From Methanosarcina sp. UBA293 (GTDB lineage: Archaea; Halobacteriota; Methanosarcinia; Methanosarcinales; Methanosarcinaceae): DNA of 24,974 bases. Positions 14,260 through 23,182 of the stretch are shown piece after piece (position 1 is the first letter of the stretch; each line of letters opens with the position of its first letter). A program made the translations under genes and the position numbers. Where the stretch lies: assembly GCA_002499445.1 (NCBI GenBank), contig DALS01000041.1, forward strand, positions 1 to 24,974, given 5' to 3'. The notes under the pieces were generated by a model. That model searched no databases. It was not told the origin of the DNA and saw only the letters and a program-made list of their open reading frames with translations.

Positions 14260-17070
14260 ATGAGAGAAGGTCCGGACCCTTTTGGGGTAAGAGATACCAT
14301 TGAAACAGCTGCCGGAGACGCTTCGATTTACAGATTGGGCAAACTGGAAGAAAAAGGCTTTGAGGGAATTTCCCTGCTTCCTTACTCTATAAAGATTCTA
14401 CTGGAATCCCTTCTCAGGCATGCGGACACTGAAAAACATTTGATAGCTGCCGAGGATGTGGAGGCTCTTGCTCGCTGGAGCCCTGAAAATGTAAGTGACA
14501 GGGATATTCCGTTCATTCCGTCACGGGTAGTTATGCAGGACTTTACAGGCGTTCCAGCTGTAGTAGACCTGGCAGCGCTTCGTTCTGCAATGCAGCGCCT
14601 TGGAGATGACCCCGCGAAAATAAACCCTGTTATCCCTGTTGATCTTGTTATTGATCACTCGATTCAGGTGGATTCCTATGGCACGGCATATGCTCTTGAG
14701 GAAAATGAGAAAAAAGAATTTGAACGCAACAGGGAACGCTATTCAGTCATGCGCTGGGCTCAGAAAGCCTTTGACAATTTAAGAGTCGTGCCGCCTGGAA
14801 GGGGAATTATCCATCAGGTTAACCTTGAATACCTGACCCCACTTGTGCATCTCAAGGAAAAAGATGGGGAGTTATTTGCATTCCCTGACACTCTTGTAGG
14901 GACAGACTCGCACACTACAATGATCAATGGAATTGGAGTAGTTGGTTGGGGAGTTGGAGGCATAGAAGCCGAAGCTGTAATGCTCGGGCAGCCTTACTAT
15001 ATGCCTGTGCCTGAGGTTGTGGGTTTCAAACTCTACGGAAAACTTGCTCCGGGAGTCACAGCCACAGACCTTGTCCTGACTATTGTAAAAATCCTAAGAA
15101 ATGAGGGAGTTGTCGGCAAATTTGTGGAATTCTATGGACCTGGGTTAAATTCACTGAGTCTTCCAGATAGGGCAACGATCTCTAATATGGCTCCTGAGTA
15201 TGGGGCAACCCTTGGAATTTTCCCACCTGATGCCGAGACTCTTGACTACCTGCGAAGAACAGGTAGGAGCGAAGAGCAGGTTGATCTCGTGAAAAAGTAT
15301 CTTGAAGCTCAGGATCTTCTATATTCGGTTCACAAGCCTGAGCCCGTTTTCAGCAGAATCCTGGAACTTGACATGGGCACGGTAAAGCCCTGTCTTGCAG
15401 GCCCGAAGCGTCCTCAAGACCAGCTCTTTCTGAGTGAGGTGCCTGAAAACTACCGTGAGACTATGCAGCAGGTCTTTATTCAAAAGAAAGAGTCAGGACT
15501 TGAACTTTCCACTGATCCTGCTTACCAGCGCTGGATAGGGGAAGGAGGCGCACCTGTAGAGGAATCTGAAATCCTTGGTGCAGAAGAAGTAAAAGAAGCG
15601 GAGTCTCTGGAAAAAGCCTTCAAAGTAAGTCATGGTTCTGTAGTAATTGCAGCAATCACCTCTTGTACCAACACCTCAAACCCTTCGGTTTTGATAGGGG
15701 CAGGACTGCTAGCAAAGAAGGCTGTAGAAAGGGGCCTGCTTGCCAAGCCTTTTGTAAAAACAAGTCTCTCTCCTGGCTCAAGGGTAGCCACGGAATATCT
15801 AAAAACTGCAGGACTTTTACCCTATCTCGAAGCTCTTGGTTTCCACCAGGTTGGGTACGGTTGTATGACCTGTATAGGAAACAGTGGACCTTTACCTGAA
15901 AACGTTGCTAAGGAAATTGAGGAAAATGATCTTACTGTTGCAGCCGTAGTCAGCGGAAACCGGAACTTTGAAGGTCGGATTAGTCCGCTTGTCAAGGCAA
16001 ACTACCTTGCTTCTCCACCTCTTGTTGTAGCTTATGCAATTGCAGGTACTGTAAATATCAACCTTGAAACTGATCCTCTTACTTATGATCCAAATGGGCG
16101 TCCTGTTTACCTCAAGGATATCTGGCCTGCAGATGAGGAGATCAGGAATGCTGAAAAAAGCAGTATCAAACCTTCAATGTTCGAAAAAGAATATTCCGGT
16201 GTTCTCGAGGGGCCCAAACTCTGGAAGGAGCTTGAAGCTCCGACAGGAACCCTTTATGAGTGGGACCCAATGTCCACATATATTCAGGAACCTCCATATT
16301 TCATGGACTTCCCGCTTACTTCACCTGTGCCTAAGGATATAAAAAATGCAAGAGTTCTGGCTCTCTTCGGGGACAGCATTACTACAGATCATATCTCTCC
16401 TGCTGGGGATATCCCTTCAGATAGCCCCGCAGGCAGATACCTGATCTCCTGGGGTGTAAATCCTGAAGACTTCAATTCCTATGGGTCTCGTAGAGGTAAT
16501 CATGAAGTAATGATGCGCGGAACCTTTGGAAATATCCGGCTAAGGAACAGACTCGTGACCAGAGAAGGAGGCTGGACTACATACCATCTTCGGAAGGAAG
16601 CTTTCCCTGAAGAAGAATCCTGTGGAGGAATCCCTATTTATGACTCTGCTATGCTTTATGCGGAAAATAATATTCCTCTGATAGTTATTGCAGGAAAGGA
16701 GTACGGGACAGGTAGCTCCAGAGACTGGGCAGCCAAAGGTCCACTCCTGCTTGGAGTAAAAGCAGTTATCGCCGAGTCTTTCGAGCGTATCCACAGAAAT
16801 AACCTTGTTGGTATGGGAGTTCTCCCGTTGCAGTTTAAAGAAGGTGAAAATGCCGATTCTCTAGGCCTCACAGGAAAAGAAAGCTATGATATCTTTGGCA
16901 TTGAATACATGAAGCCTAATGGAGAGCTTACTGTAAGGGCAAAGGACGAAAACGGGAACGAAGTTCAATTCCAGGTAGTACTGAGGTTGGACTCGGCTGT
17001 GGAAATAGAATACTACATAAACGGCGGGATTTTGCATAAGTTCCTGCGGAATTCAATGAAGAAAGAATAA
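14260..17070 (+). CDS. acnA: Aconitate hydratase (AcnA type)
   Basis: [4Fe-4S] aconitase that interconverts citrate and isocitrate. The 936-aa length and domain order fit the AcnA/IRP group. Cluster cysteines are visible: Cys469 (ITSCTNTSNPS), Cys535 and Cys538 (GCMTCIGNSGPL). Other conserved blocks are VGTDSHTTMINGIGVVGWGVGG near 213-234, GDSITTDHISPAG at the start of the swivel domain, YGSRRGNHEVMMRGTF, and GKEYGTGSSRDWAAKGP with the catalytic serine. The start is secure: GGAGGT lies nine bases before the ATG. Citrate synthase follows on the same strand after 417 bp with a hairpin in between, so the two act in one route but may be transcribed separately. In methanogens this route makes 2-oxoglutarate for biosynthesis. 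Confidence 0.97.
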   Translation: MREGPDPFGVRDTIETAAGDASIYRLGKLEEKGFEGISLLPYSIKILLESLLRHADTEKHLIAAEDVEALARWSPENVSDRDIPFIPSRVVMQDFTGVPAVVDLAALRSAMQRLGDDPAKINPVIPVDLVIDHSIQVDSYGTAYALEENEKKEFERNRERYSVMRWAQKAFDNLRVVPPGRGIIHQVNLEYLTPLVHLKEKDGELFAFPDTLVGTDSHTTMINGIGVVGWGVGGIEAEAVMLGQPYYMPVPEVVGFKLYGKLAPGVTATDLVLTIVKILRNEGVVGKFVEFYGPGLNSLSLPDRATISNMAPEYGATLGIFPPDAETLDYLRRTGRSEEQVDLVKKYLEAQDLLYSVHKPEPVFSRILELDMGTVKPCLAGPKRPQDQLFLSEVPENYRETMQQVFIQKKESGLELSTDPAYQRWIGEGGAPVEESEILGAEEVKEAESLEKAFKVSHGSVVIAAITSCTNTSNPSVLIGAGLLAKKAVERGLLAKPFVKTSLSPGSRVATEYLKTAGLLPYLEALGFHQVGYGCMTCIGNSGPLPENVAKEIEENDLTVAAVVSGNRNFEGRISPLVKANYLASPPLVVAYAIAGTVNINLETDPLTYDPNGRPVYLKDIWPADEEIRNAEKSSIKPSMFEKEYSGVLEGPKLWKELEAPTGTLYEWDPMSTYIQEPPYFMDFPLTSPVPKDIKNARVLALFGDSITTDHISPAGDIPSDSPAGRYLISWGVNPEDFNSYGSRRGNHEVMMRGTFGNIRLRNRLVTREGGWTTYHLRKEAFPEEESCGGIPIYDSAMLYAENNIPLIVIAGKEYGTGSSRDWAAKGPLLLGVKAVIAESFERIHRNNLVGMGVLPLQFKEGENADSLGLTGKESYDIFGIEYMKPNGELTVRAKDENGNEVQFQVVLRLDSAVEIEYYINGGILHKFLRNSMKKE

Positions 17071-17108
17071 TAATTTAAAAATAGCGGATTCGTATAAAAG
17101 TCTTCTAG

Positions 17109-17160
17109 AAAAGGTTCCACAAGCTTTACACGAACTTTTCTGCTTTTTTGGAACCTTTTT
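17109..17160 (+). terminator. Hairpin with T-run after aconitase
   Basis: AAAAGGTTCC (17109-17118) pairs with GGAACCTTTT (17150-17159), followed by more T. This is a plausible end for the aconitase transcript. Confidence 0.6.
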
Positions 17161-17422
17161 CTTTCACCTAACTGGAAAAAAAGGCTGTTTTAGTTATTGA
17201 AGGTCTTTGAGGTAGAAATTTTCTGAAAAACAATAGGTTTTGTACTTAATATAGCAAGAGACTTAAAGCCGTGGCATCCCTAATATAGGGAAATGGTTAT
17301 AAAGGTCTAGAGATACAATTCCAACAAATTTAATATACTTATTTGATGATAATAGGAATGCGTTGTCGCCTTATTTTTGGGTCTAATAAGGGCCCTTCTT
17401 GTTAAATCTTCCACGTATAAAC

Positions 17423-17465
17423 AGAGGATTCCCCAAAGTTCAAAAGTTTTTTTGAAAAATCCTCT
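17423..17465 (+). promoter_or_regulatory. Hairpin in the leader of citrate synthase
   Basis: AGAGGATT (17423-17430) pairs with AATCCTCT (17458-17465), and inside the loop TTCAAAA can pair with TTTTGAA, giving a long two-part stem that ends 22 bases before the ATG and shortly before the GAGGT site. It could be a control element in the 5' leader or the end of an upstream transcript. Confidence 0.45.
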
Positions 17466-17487
17466 ACGCATAAATGTGAGGTAGAAA

Positions 17488-18561
17488 ATGAGTAAAAATA
17501 TATGTTTCATAGACGGGTTGGAGGGTGTTCTGAAATATAGGGAGATAGACATTAACCAGCTGGTTGAGCTTCCCTATGATGCAATTTCTTATTTGCTTAT
17601 CCTGGGAGAACTTCCTGGAGATCAGGAACTTACCGAGTATTCAGCCTGTCTACATGGGGCGCGTGAAGTCAACAGGGAGGTAATGGACGTTATCCGCATG
17701 TCCAATTTTAATGTTAACTCTATGGAAGCGCTGCGTACCAATGTTTCTTTTATGTCTCAGTTCGACCCGGACATTAACGACAGCTCTCCTGAGGGAAATA
17801 CTAGAAAAGCCATAAGGTTAATTGCTAGGATCCCAACTGTAGTTGCTGCGCAATATAGAATAGTAAATGGAAAAGAACCTGTGCCTCCTGATCCCTCCCT
17901 CTCCCATGGAGCCAACTTCCTGTACATGATAAGAGGAAGTAAACCAAGTCAGCTTGAGGCTGAGGTCATGGAAAAGGATTTCATTCTCAGCGCTGAACAT
18001 GAACTAAACGCCTCTACTTTTTCCTCAAGAGTTACCGCCTCTACTCTCTCAGATCTCTATTCTGCTATTGTTTCCGGGCTCTGTGCCCTTAAAGGCCCCC
18101 TGCATGGAGGGGCAAGAGCAGAAGTCATGACCATGATCGAAGAAATCGGTTCCCAGGAAAACGCAGAGAAATTTGTCCTTGAAAAAATCGAAAAGAAAGA
18201 AAAGATTATGGGTTTTGGGCACAGAGTGTATAAGACCTATGACCCCAGGGGCACAATATTCAAGCAGCTTTCCAGGCAACTCGCAGAAGCAAAAGGAGAT
18301 ATGTACTGGTACGAAATAGCCGAAAAAATCGAAGAAACAGTTATTCGTGAGCTTGTAGAGAAAAAGGGAAAACCAATCTATCCAAACGTGGACTTCTACT
18401 CTGGAGTTATTTACAAATATATGGATATTCCCCCTCGACTTGCAACTCCTATCTTTGCAATCGGTAGGGTCTCAGGCTGGATAGCCCACTGCTTTGACCA
18501 GTATGAGAAGAAAAAAATCATAAGGCCCAGGGCTTTCATGCTTGATGAGATTAACATTTAA
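17488..18561 (+). CDS. gltA: Citrate synthase
   Basis: Condenses oxaloacetate and acetyl-CoA to citrate. The catalytic triad is in place: His206 (GPLHGGARAEV), His245 (MGFGHRVYKTYDPR) and Asp302 (YPNVDFYSGV). The other conserved blocks HELNASTF near 171-178 and FAIGRVSGWIAHCFDQ near 323-338 are also present. Length 357 aa fits the short, dimeric archaeal and Gram-positive type. ATG at 17488 has GAGGT five bases upstream. With aconitase just before it, it supplies carbon for 2-oxoglutarate and glutamate; an isocitrate dehydrogenase is not in the window. The related 2-methylcitrate synthase cannot be fully excluded by sequence alone, but the aconitase neighbour favours citrate synthase. Confidence 0.95.
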   Translation: MSKNICFIDGLEGVLKYREIDINQLVELPYDAISYLLILGELPGDQELTEYSACLHGAREVNREVMDVIRMSNFNVNSMEALRTNVSFMSQFDPDINDSSPEGNTRKAIRLIARIPTVVAAQYRIVNGKEPVPPDPSLSHGANFLYMIRGSKPSQLEAEVMEKDFILSAEHELNASTFSSRVTASTLSDLYSAIVSGLCALKGPLHGGARAEVMTMIEEIGSQENAEKFVLEKIEKKEKIMGFGHRVYKTYDPRGTIFKQLSRQLAEAKGDMYWYEIAEKIEETVIRELVEKKGKPIYPNVDFYSGVIYKYMDIPPRLATPIFAIGRVSGWIAHCFDQYEKKKIIRPRAFMLDEINI

Positions 18562-18617
18562 AGGGTTTATCAAACCTGAGAGGAATAGAATATAAAAGGA
18601 AAATTGTTTTAAAAAAC

Positions 18618-18674
18618 GAAGAGAGAATTGACCCTCTTCACTGATAGGAAATTCGTTAATCCTTTATCTATCAG
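18618..18674 (+). terminator. Two hairpins after citrate synthase
   Basis: GAAGAG and CTCTTC (18618-18639) form a 6-bp stem. CTGATAG (18641-18647) pairs with CTATCAG (18668-18674), with further imperfect pairing inside. There is no strong T-run. They may mark the end of the citrate synthase transcript. Confidence 0.35.
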
Positions 18675-18840
18675 TCTAGTGAGCAATGCTACTTTTACTC
18701 ATAGAGTAGCTTATAACTTGTTCTGTATAAATATATCATGTGATTATCTAGGGGAAGTCATAATTCTTCTAGATATACCGACTATTTCTAGATAAATTGA
18801 TTATATCTAGGTGAATTAATAAATTTTTTTAAATACTAGA
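18675..18840. promoter_or_regulatory. Phased TCTAG motif array upstream of the mevalonate-pathway genes
   Basis: TCTAG occurs at 18747, 18768, 18787 and 18806, spaced 21, 19 and 19 bp, about two helical turns apart; another is at 18675 and CTAGA at 18836. Most have the form TATCTAG or TTCTAGAT. They lie just before TTTAAATA (18828-18835), a likely TATA box about 105 bp ahead of the UbiD-type gene. Another TATA-like TATAAATA is at 18726-18733. The regular spacing suggests protein binding on one face of the DNA. Confidence 0.5.
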
Positions 18841-18939
18841 TGAATCTCGGTTTCTATGTCCTTCAAACATATTATGATAACTTCGTATACTCAACAACCG
18901 GATAATCTTTTTATCATCTGACAGCTTTTTGATATCCAG

Positions 18940-20214
18940 ATGCCCATGAGTTTTAGAGATTTTATCGACCAGTTAAATGAAAATGGAAAACTGGTAGAAA
19001 TTCTACAACCTGTTTCTCCAAGGTTTGAAGCTTCAAGAATTGCAAAAGCCGCAAAATCCCCGATTCTTTTCCATGACGTTTCAGGTTCGAAGGTCATTAT
19101 GAACCTGCTTGGATCAAGGGATGAACTGGCTTCCATGCTCAGAGTTCCTAAAGAAGAAATCATAAAGAGGCTTTCGGAAGTTTCTCCTGAAGGTGAAGTG
19201 CAGCTGGTGTCAGAGTCTCCAACTCTTGAAGTCATAGAAGACAAGGTTGACCTGACAAAACTACCTATCCTTACTCATTTTGAAAAAGACGGAGCCCCTT
19301 ACATAACTGCAGGGATTATAGTTTCCGAGTATGAAGGGGTGACTAATGCCTCCATTCACCGCCTTATGCTTGCAGGAAAAGATAAACTCGCAGCCCGGCT
19401 TGTCCCTCCAAGGCATACCTATCTCCTGCACAAAAAAGCTGCCGAAAAAGGTGAACCTCTGCCTGTTGCAATCGTGCTTGGTTGCGACCCAACAATTATT
19501 TACGCAACTTCAACAAGAGTTCCTGTAGGAAAAGAGTTTGAATACGCAGCCGCTCTCCGAGGAGAGCCTGTTGAGCTTTTTGAGTGCGCAAATGGGATAA
19601 AGGTCCCTCATGCTGAGATTGTGCTTGAAGGTTATATTGACCCCATAGAGAAGATTGATGAAGGTCCGTTTGTGGATATTACAGGAACCTACGATGTGGT
19701 AAGAAAAGAACCTGTTATCCATATTACTCGAATTATCCACAGAAAAGCCCCGATCTATTATGGGATTCTGCCAGCCGGGCCTGAGCACCTCCTGATGATG
19801 GGCGTGCCTTATGAGCCAAAGATTTACAGGGCTGTCGGGGAGGTCACTCCCGTCAAAAACGTGGTGTTGACTGAAGGCGGATGCTGCTACCTCCATGCAG
19901 TCGTTCAGATTGAGAAGCAGACTGAAGGAGATGGAAAGAATGCCATCATGGCAGCTTTTGCAGCTCACACGAGCCTTAAACATGTAGTGGTTGTGGACGA
20001 AGATATAAATATTTTTGACCCGAACGATGTTGAATTTGCAATTGCTACGAGGGTAAAAGGGGATATGGACATTCTTATTATTCCAAATGTCCGGGGCAGT
20101 TCTCTGGACCCGCGAGGAGCTCCTGACGGAACGACCACAAAAGTGGGAATTGATGCTACAAAAGTTCTTGTAGAAAAGGAAATGTTTGAAAGAGCAGTAA
20201 TTCCGGGAGAATAA
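18940..20214 (+). CDS. UbiD-family decarboxylase, probably anhydromevalonate phosphate decarboxylase
   Basis: Prenylated-FMN-dependent decarboxylase of the UbiD family, 424 aa. The family start FRDFIDQLNENGKLVEI, the middle block GPFVDITGTYDVVRKEPVIHI and the C-terminal DPRGAPDGTTTKVGIDATK are all clear. The two genes that follow encode the aconitase-X pair, and this trio matches the archaeal mevalonate pathway, in which phosphomevalonate is dehydrated to trans-anhydromevalonate 5-phosphate and then decarboxylated to isopentenyl phosphate. The decarboxylation is the predicted job here. Start is ATG at 18940 or 18946 (MPM); neither has a good ribosome binding site. Another UbiD-type substrate (for example an aromatic acid) is possible, but context argues against it. 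The prFMN synthase (UbiX-like) is not in the window. Confidence 0.9.
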   Translation: MPMSFRDFIDQLNENGKLVEILQPVSPRFEASRIAKAAKSPILFHDVSGSKVIMNLLGSRDELASMLRVPKEEIIKRLSEVSPEGEVQLVSESPTLEVIEDKVDLTKLPILTHFEKDGAPYITAGIIVSEYEGVTNASIHRLMLAGKDKLAARLVPPRHTYLLHKKAAEKGEPLPVAIVLGCDPTIIYATSTRVPVGKEFEYAAALRGEPVELFECANGIKVPHAEIVLEGYIDPIEKIDEGPFVDITGTYDVVRKEPVIHITRIIHRKAPIYYGILPAGPEHLLMMGVPYEPKIYRAVGEVTPVKNVVLTEGGCCYLHAVVQIEKQTEGDGKNAIMAAFAAHTSLKHVVVVDEDINIFDPNDVEFAIATRVKGDMDILIIPNVRGSSLDPRGAPDGTTTKVGIDATKVLVEKEMFERAVIPGE

Positions 20215-20257
20215 ATAAAAAATTATTTCAAGCATGGCAATTACCGAGTGAATTTCA

Positions 20258-21463
20258 ATGTATCTTACAAAAGAAGAAGAGCAAATCCTTAATGGAGAAG
20301 CCGGGGAGACTCTAAGGCAGGCTATCGAAATCCTTGTAGCCCTTGGAGATATTTACGGGGCAGACAGGCTTATTCCCATCAAAAGCGCCCAGATTGCAGG
20401 AGTTTCCTACAAAACCATAGGCGATGCAGGCCTTGAATGGATTTCAGACTTGCAGGGCAAGGTTAAGGTTCCTACAATTTTGAATCCTGCAGGAATGGAT
20501 CTGGAAAACTGGAAAAGGCTCAGGATTTCGCCCGATTTTGCAGAAAAACAAAAATTGATTATCCAGGCCTACGAAAAACTGGGAATTAAGTGTGAATGCA
20601 CATGTACGCCTTATACTCTTGAGGGGTTTGATGTCGGTTACGGCGACCATCTGGCATGGAGTGAATCGTCAGCCGTTTCCTATGCAAATTCCGTGCTTGG
20701 AGCCAGGACGAACCGGGAAGGCGGGCCATCAGCCCTTTCTGCGGCGCTTCTTGGGAAAACTGCAAATTATGGATTCCATCTGGACGAAAATCGCTTGCCT
20801 GAGATCTTGTTTGAAGTAGAATATCCACTGGAAAAATCAAATTACGGTGCATTAGGGTATGTAGCTGGTAAACTTGCAGGAAACAGAGTGCCTATTTTTC
20901 ATCTCAGGAATTCTCCGGATGTAGATGAGTTAAAAGCACTTGGAGCTGCAATGGCTGCTTCAGGGGCAGTTGCTCTTTACCACGTGGAAGGTGTCACGCC
21001 TGAGACTCGAAGGGTGGATTTTAAAGAGCCAGCTGAAAAAATAACAATTGAGAAAAAACAGCTTGATGAGGTTTATGAGAGCCTGAATAAAGCTTGCAAA
21101 GAACCCGAATTGATAACAATAGGGTGCCCTCACTGCTCGGCAGCTGAGCTTGAAAAAGCCGCCGAACTCCTGAAAGGAAAAACCGTTTCAAAAGAGTTCT
21201 GGGTCTTTACCTCAAGAGGACTTGCAAAACGCTATCCAGAATATATCAGAGAAATCGAAAAAAGTGGAGCTAAAGTTGTCTGTGACACTTGCATGGTGGT
21301 TTCTCCTGCTACCAATAACTATTCCTGCGTTATGGTAAACTCAGGAAAAGCTCTTGCTTATGTGCCAGGGATGTGCGGGGCTCAAGCTATATACGGAAGT
21401 ATGGAGGCGTGTATTAAGGAGGCAGTCGGCGAGACAACAAACAAGGCAGGTGGTTCCTATTAA
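20258..21463 (+). CDS. Aconitase X large subunit, probable phosphomevalonate dehydratase
   Basis: Catalytic subunit of an aconitase-X (AcnX) enzyme, 401 aa. In archaea with the modified mevalonate pathway this pair is phosphomevalonate dehydratase, turning (R)-5-phosphomevalonate into trans-anhydromevalonate 5-phosphate with an Fe-S cluster. Likely cluster cysteines sit in GIKCECTCTPY, ITIGCPHCSAAE and VVCDTCMVVSPATNNYS. The block VLGARTNREGGPSALSAALLG is typical of the family. It begins 43 bases after the decarboxylase, so the two are co-transcribed, and overlaps the small-subunit gene by 14 bases. Bacterial AcnX enzymes act on hydroxyprolines; the decarboxylase next door makes the mevalonate role far more likely. 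Confidence 0.92.
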   Translation: MYLTKEEEQILNGEAGETLRQAIEILVALGDIYGADRLIPIKSAQIAGVSYKTIGDAGLEWISDLQGKVKVPTILNPAGMDLENWKRLRISPDFAEKQKLIIQAYEKLGIKCECTCTPYTLEGFDVGYGDHLAWSESSAVSYANSVLGARTNREGGPSALSAALLGKTANYGFHLDENRLPEILFEVEYPLEKSNYGALGYVAGKLAGNRVPIFHLRNSPDVDELKALGAAMAASGAVALYHVEGVTPETRRVDFKEPAEKITIEKKQLDEVYESLNKACKEPELITIGCPHCSAAELEKAAELLKGKTVSKEFWVFTSRGLAKRYPEYIREIEKSGAKVVCDTCMVVSPATNNYSCVMVNSGKALAYVPGMCGAQAIYGSMEACIKEAVGETTNKAGGSY

Positions 21464-21887
21464 ACTTAAAGGCAGGACTATTTCCAGAGGTTGTGCAAAA
21501 GGTGAAATACTCCTCTCCAGAGATCCCATTTCCTTCCTTGGCAGCGTAGATCCGAAAACGGGGGTTGTAATTGAAGAGAATCATGTCCTTGAAGGAAAAT
21601 CGATTCAGGGGAAAGTTCTTGTTTTTCCCCAGGGAAAAGGTTCTACAGTTGGCTCGTATGTTATGTATCAGCTGAAGAAAAATGGAGTTGCTCCTGCGGC
21701 GATAATAAATCTGGAGACTGAACCTATAGTTGCGGTCGGAGCCATTATTTCTGAAATTCCACTTGTTGATATGCTTGAGAGAAATCCTTACGAAGTATTA
21801 AATAATGGAGACCTTGTTCTGGTTAATGGAAGCAGAGGTTATATTGAATTAATTAAACAGAAAACGGGTAAAACTGAAAGCAAGTAA
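21450..21887 (+). CDS. Aconitase X small (swivel) subunit, probable phosphomevalonate dehydratase
   Basis: Small subunit carrying the aconitase swivel-like domain, 145 aa from a GTG at 21450 (VPIKLKGRTISRGCAKGEIL). The frame is open further upstream, but homology to the family begins at KLKGRTIS and a longer start would lie deep inside the large-subunit gene. Conserved blocks are GKVLVFPQGKGSTVGSYVMY with the conserved glycines and serine, and IVAVGAIISEIPLVD. It overlaps the large subunit end by 14 bases, which indicates coupled translation for a 1:1 complex. GTG choice is moderately sure; AAGG lies close before it. Confidence 0.9.
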   Translation: MVPIKLKGRTISRGCAKGEILLSRDPISFLGSVDPKTGVVIEENHVLEGKSIQGKVLVFPQGKGSTVGSYVMYQLKKNGVAPAAIINLETEPIVAVGAIISEIPLVDMLERNPYEVLNNGDLVLVNGSRGYIELIKQKTGKTESK

Positions 21888-21896
21888 GACTTAAAG

Positions 21897-21942
21897 CTAG
21901 TAAACTGAAAACTAGTAAACTGAAGACTAGTAAAATTGAAAA
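21897..21942. repeat. 15-bp tandem repeat, three copies
   Basis: ctagtaaactgaaaa (21897-21911), ctagtaaactgaaga (21912-21926) and ctagtaaaattgaaaa (21927-21942) follow directly after the small-subunit gene. Weaker copies extend back into the end of the gene (gtaaaactgaaagcaag). This looks like slippage; no hairpin is formed. Confidence 0.8.
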
Positions 21943-21979
21943 ATAATCAGCGAAATAAGAAATGAAAAATAAGTTCTAA

Positions 21980-23152
21980 ATGCTGAAAATGGATTGTCCT
22001 AAAAATAAAACCTTTAGTTTAGGAGATAGGAACTCCAAAATGAACCAAGAAAACAATAAGAAAGGCAAAGGAAAATTCGATGCCAAAGAAATGGTTTCGC
22101 GTCTATATCCTTTCATAGTCAGGGTCTTTGATGTGTATGAGATCCAGAATTCCGGGGAAACATTCTATTTCTACGGGACTCCTAAAATCAGTACTGAAAA
22201 TATTATAGGAGAACTCTGGGGGCCTCTACAAAAGTTTAAGTTAGGGTACACGCTGAAGTACGAGCTTGGAGAACATGTACTTCTGGTTTTTCCTGAAAAG
22301 AAGACAAAGGAAAAGACCTGGCTAAATCTTATCCTTTTTATAGCAACCCTTTTTACGACCATGGTTTGTGGAGCCTTGATGTTTGGAGCGGATCTTGAAA
22401 AAGAGCCTCTTCAGCTTTTCCAGGGTCTACCTTTTACTCTTGCGATAATGGCTGTTCTTGGCTCTCATGAAATGGCTCATTATGTAATGGCTAGGTATCA
22501 TGGGATGAAAGCATCTCTTCCGTATTTCATTCCTTTTCCCTCTTTTATCGGTACTATGGGAGCAGTAATTCGCTACAGGGGACCTGTGCCTAGCCGGAAA
22601 GCGCTGTTTGATGTTGGAATTGCAGGGCCATTGGTAGGTTTGCTCATGTCAGTTGCAGTTACTGTCATAGGACTTAATCTGGAAATGCCTGAAGTAAAAA
22701 CCCTGCCTGATACTATGATGTTTGATCTAGGCTTGCCTCCTCTTTTCGTGTTTATTCAGAATCTTATAGGGGCAACTGGAGAGACCCTTCATCCCGTAGC
22801 CTTTGCAGGCTGGGTGGGAATGTTTGTTACCCTGCTCAATCTTCTTCCTGCGGGACAACTTGACGGCGGGCATATACTTAGAGCCATGGTGGGTAAAAAA
22901 GCGGAAAAAGTTTCTTATCTAATGCCACGTATCCTGTTCTTAATAGGGCTTTATGTAATTTACTGGTTGAAGGAAGATGGAGTTATATGGATTTTCTGGG
23001 CTCTTCTCCTCTGGGTTTTTGCAGCAGCCGGGCACCCGTCTCCAATGCATGACAAAGTAGAACTGGATAAAAAGCGCATCCTTTTAGGAATAATTACCTT
23101 TATCCTGGGTTGTCTCTGCTTTACTCTGATCCCTTTTAAGCCGATCCTCTAA
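21980..23152 (+). CDS. Site-2-protease-like membrane metallopeptidase (M50)
   Basis: Intramembrane zinc protease of family M50, which cuts membrane-bound substrates such as regulators. The zinc site HEMAH is at 163-167 within a hydrophobic stretch (IMAVLGSHEMAHYVM), and the third ligand motif NLLPAGQLDGGHI is at 287-299 (Asp295). About six transmembrane segments follow a soluble N-terminal region of roughly 110 residues (VRVFDVYEIQ, FYGTPKI), as in plant EGY-type and archaeal relatives. Start is ATG at 21980, or ATG at 22040 (MNQENNKKGKGK), which has AGGA eight bases upstream and may be the true one; that gives 370 aa. It is followed 30 bases later by a radical SAM gene, probably in one transcript. 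Substrate unknown. Confidence 0.9.
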   Translation: MLKMDCPKNKTFSLGDRNSKMNQENNKKGKGKFDAKEMVSRLYPFIVRVFDVYEIQNSGETFYFYGTPKISTENIIGELWGPLQKFKLGYTLKYELGEHVLLVFPEKKTKEKTWLNLILFIATLFTTMVCGALMFGADLEKEPLQLFQGLPFTLAIMAVLGSHEMAHYVMARYHGMKASLPYFIPFPSFIGTMGAVIRYRGPVPSRKALFDVGIAGPLVGLLMSVAVTVIGLNLEMPEVKTLPDTMMFDLGLPPLFVFIQNLIGATGETLHPVAFAGWVGMFVTLLNLLPAGQLDGGHILRAMVGKKAEKVSYLMPRILFLIGLYVIYWLKEDGVIWIFWALLLWVFAAAGHPSPMHDKVELDKKRILLGIITFILGCLCFTLIPFKPIL

Positions 23153-23182
23153 AAAAGCTCTGGTTTCTAAAAACGAGGAAAA

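Noticed and set aside
19510..20235. 241-codon minus-strand open frame
   Set aside because: It lies fully opposite the well-conserved UbiD-type gene, has no ribosome binding site, and its translation is rich in Cys, His, Phe and Asn, as expected for an antisense shadow.
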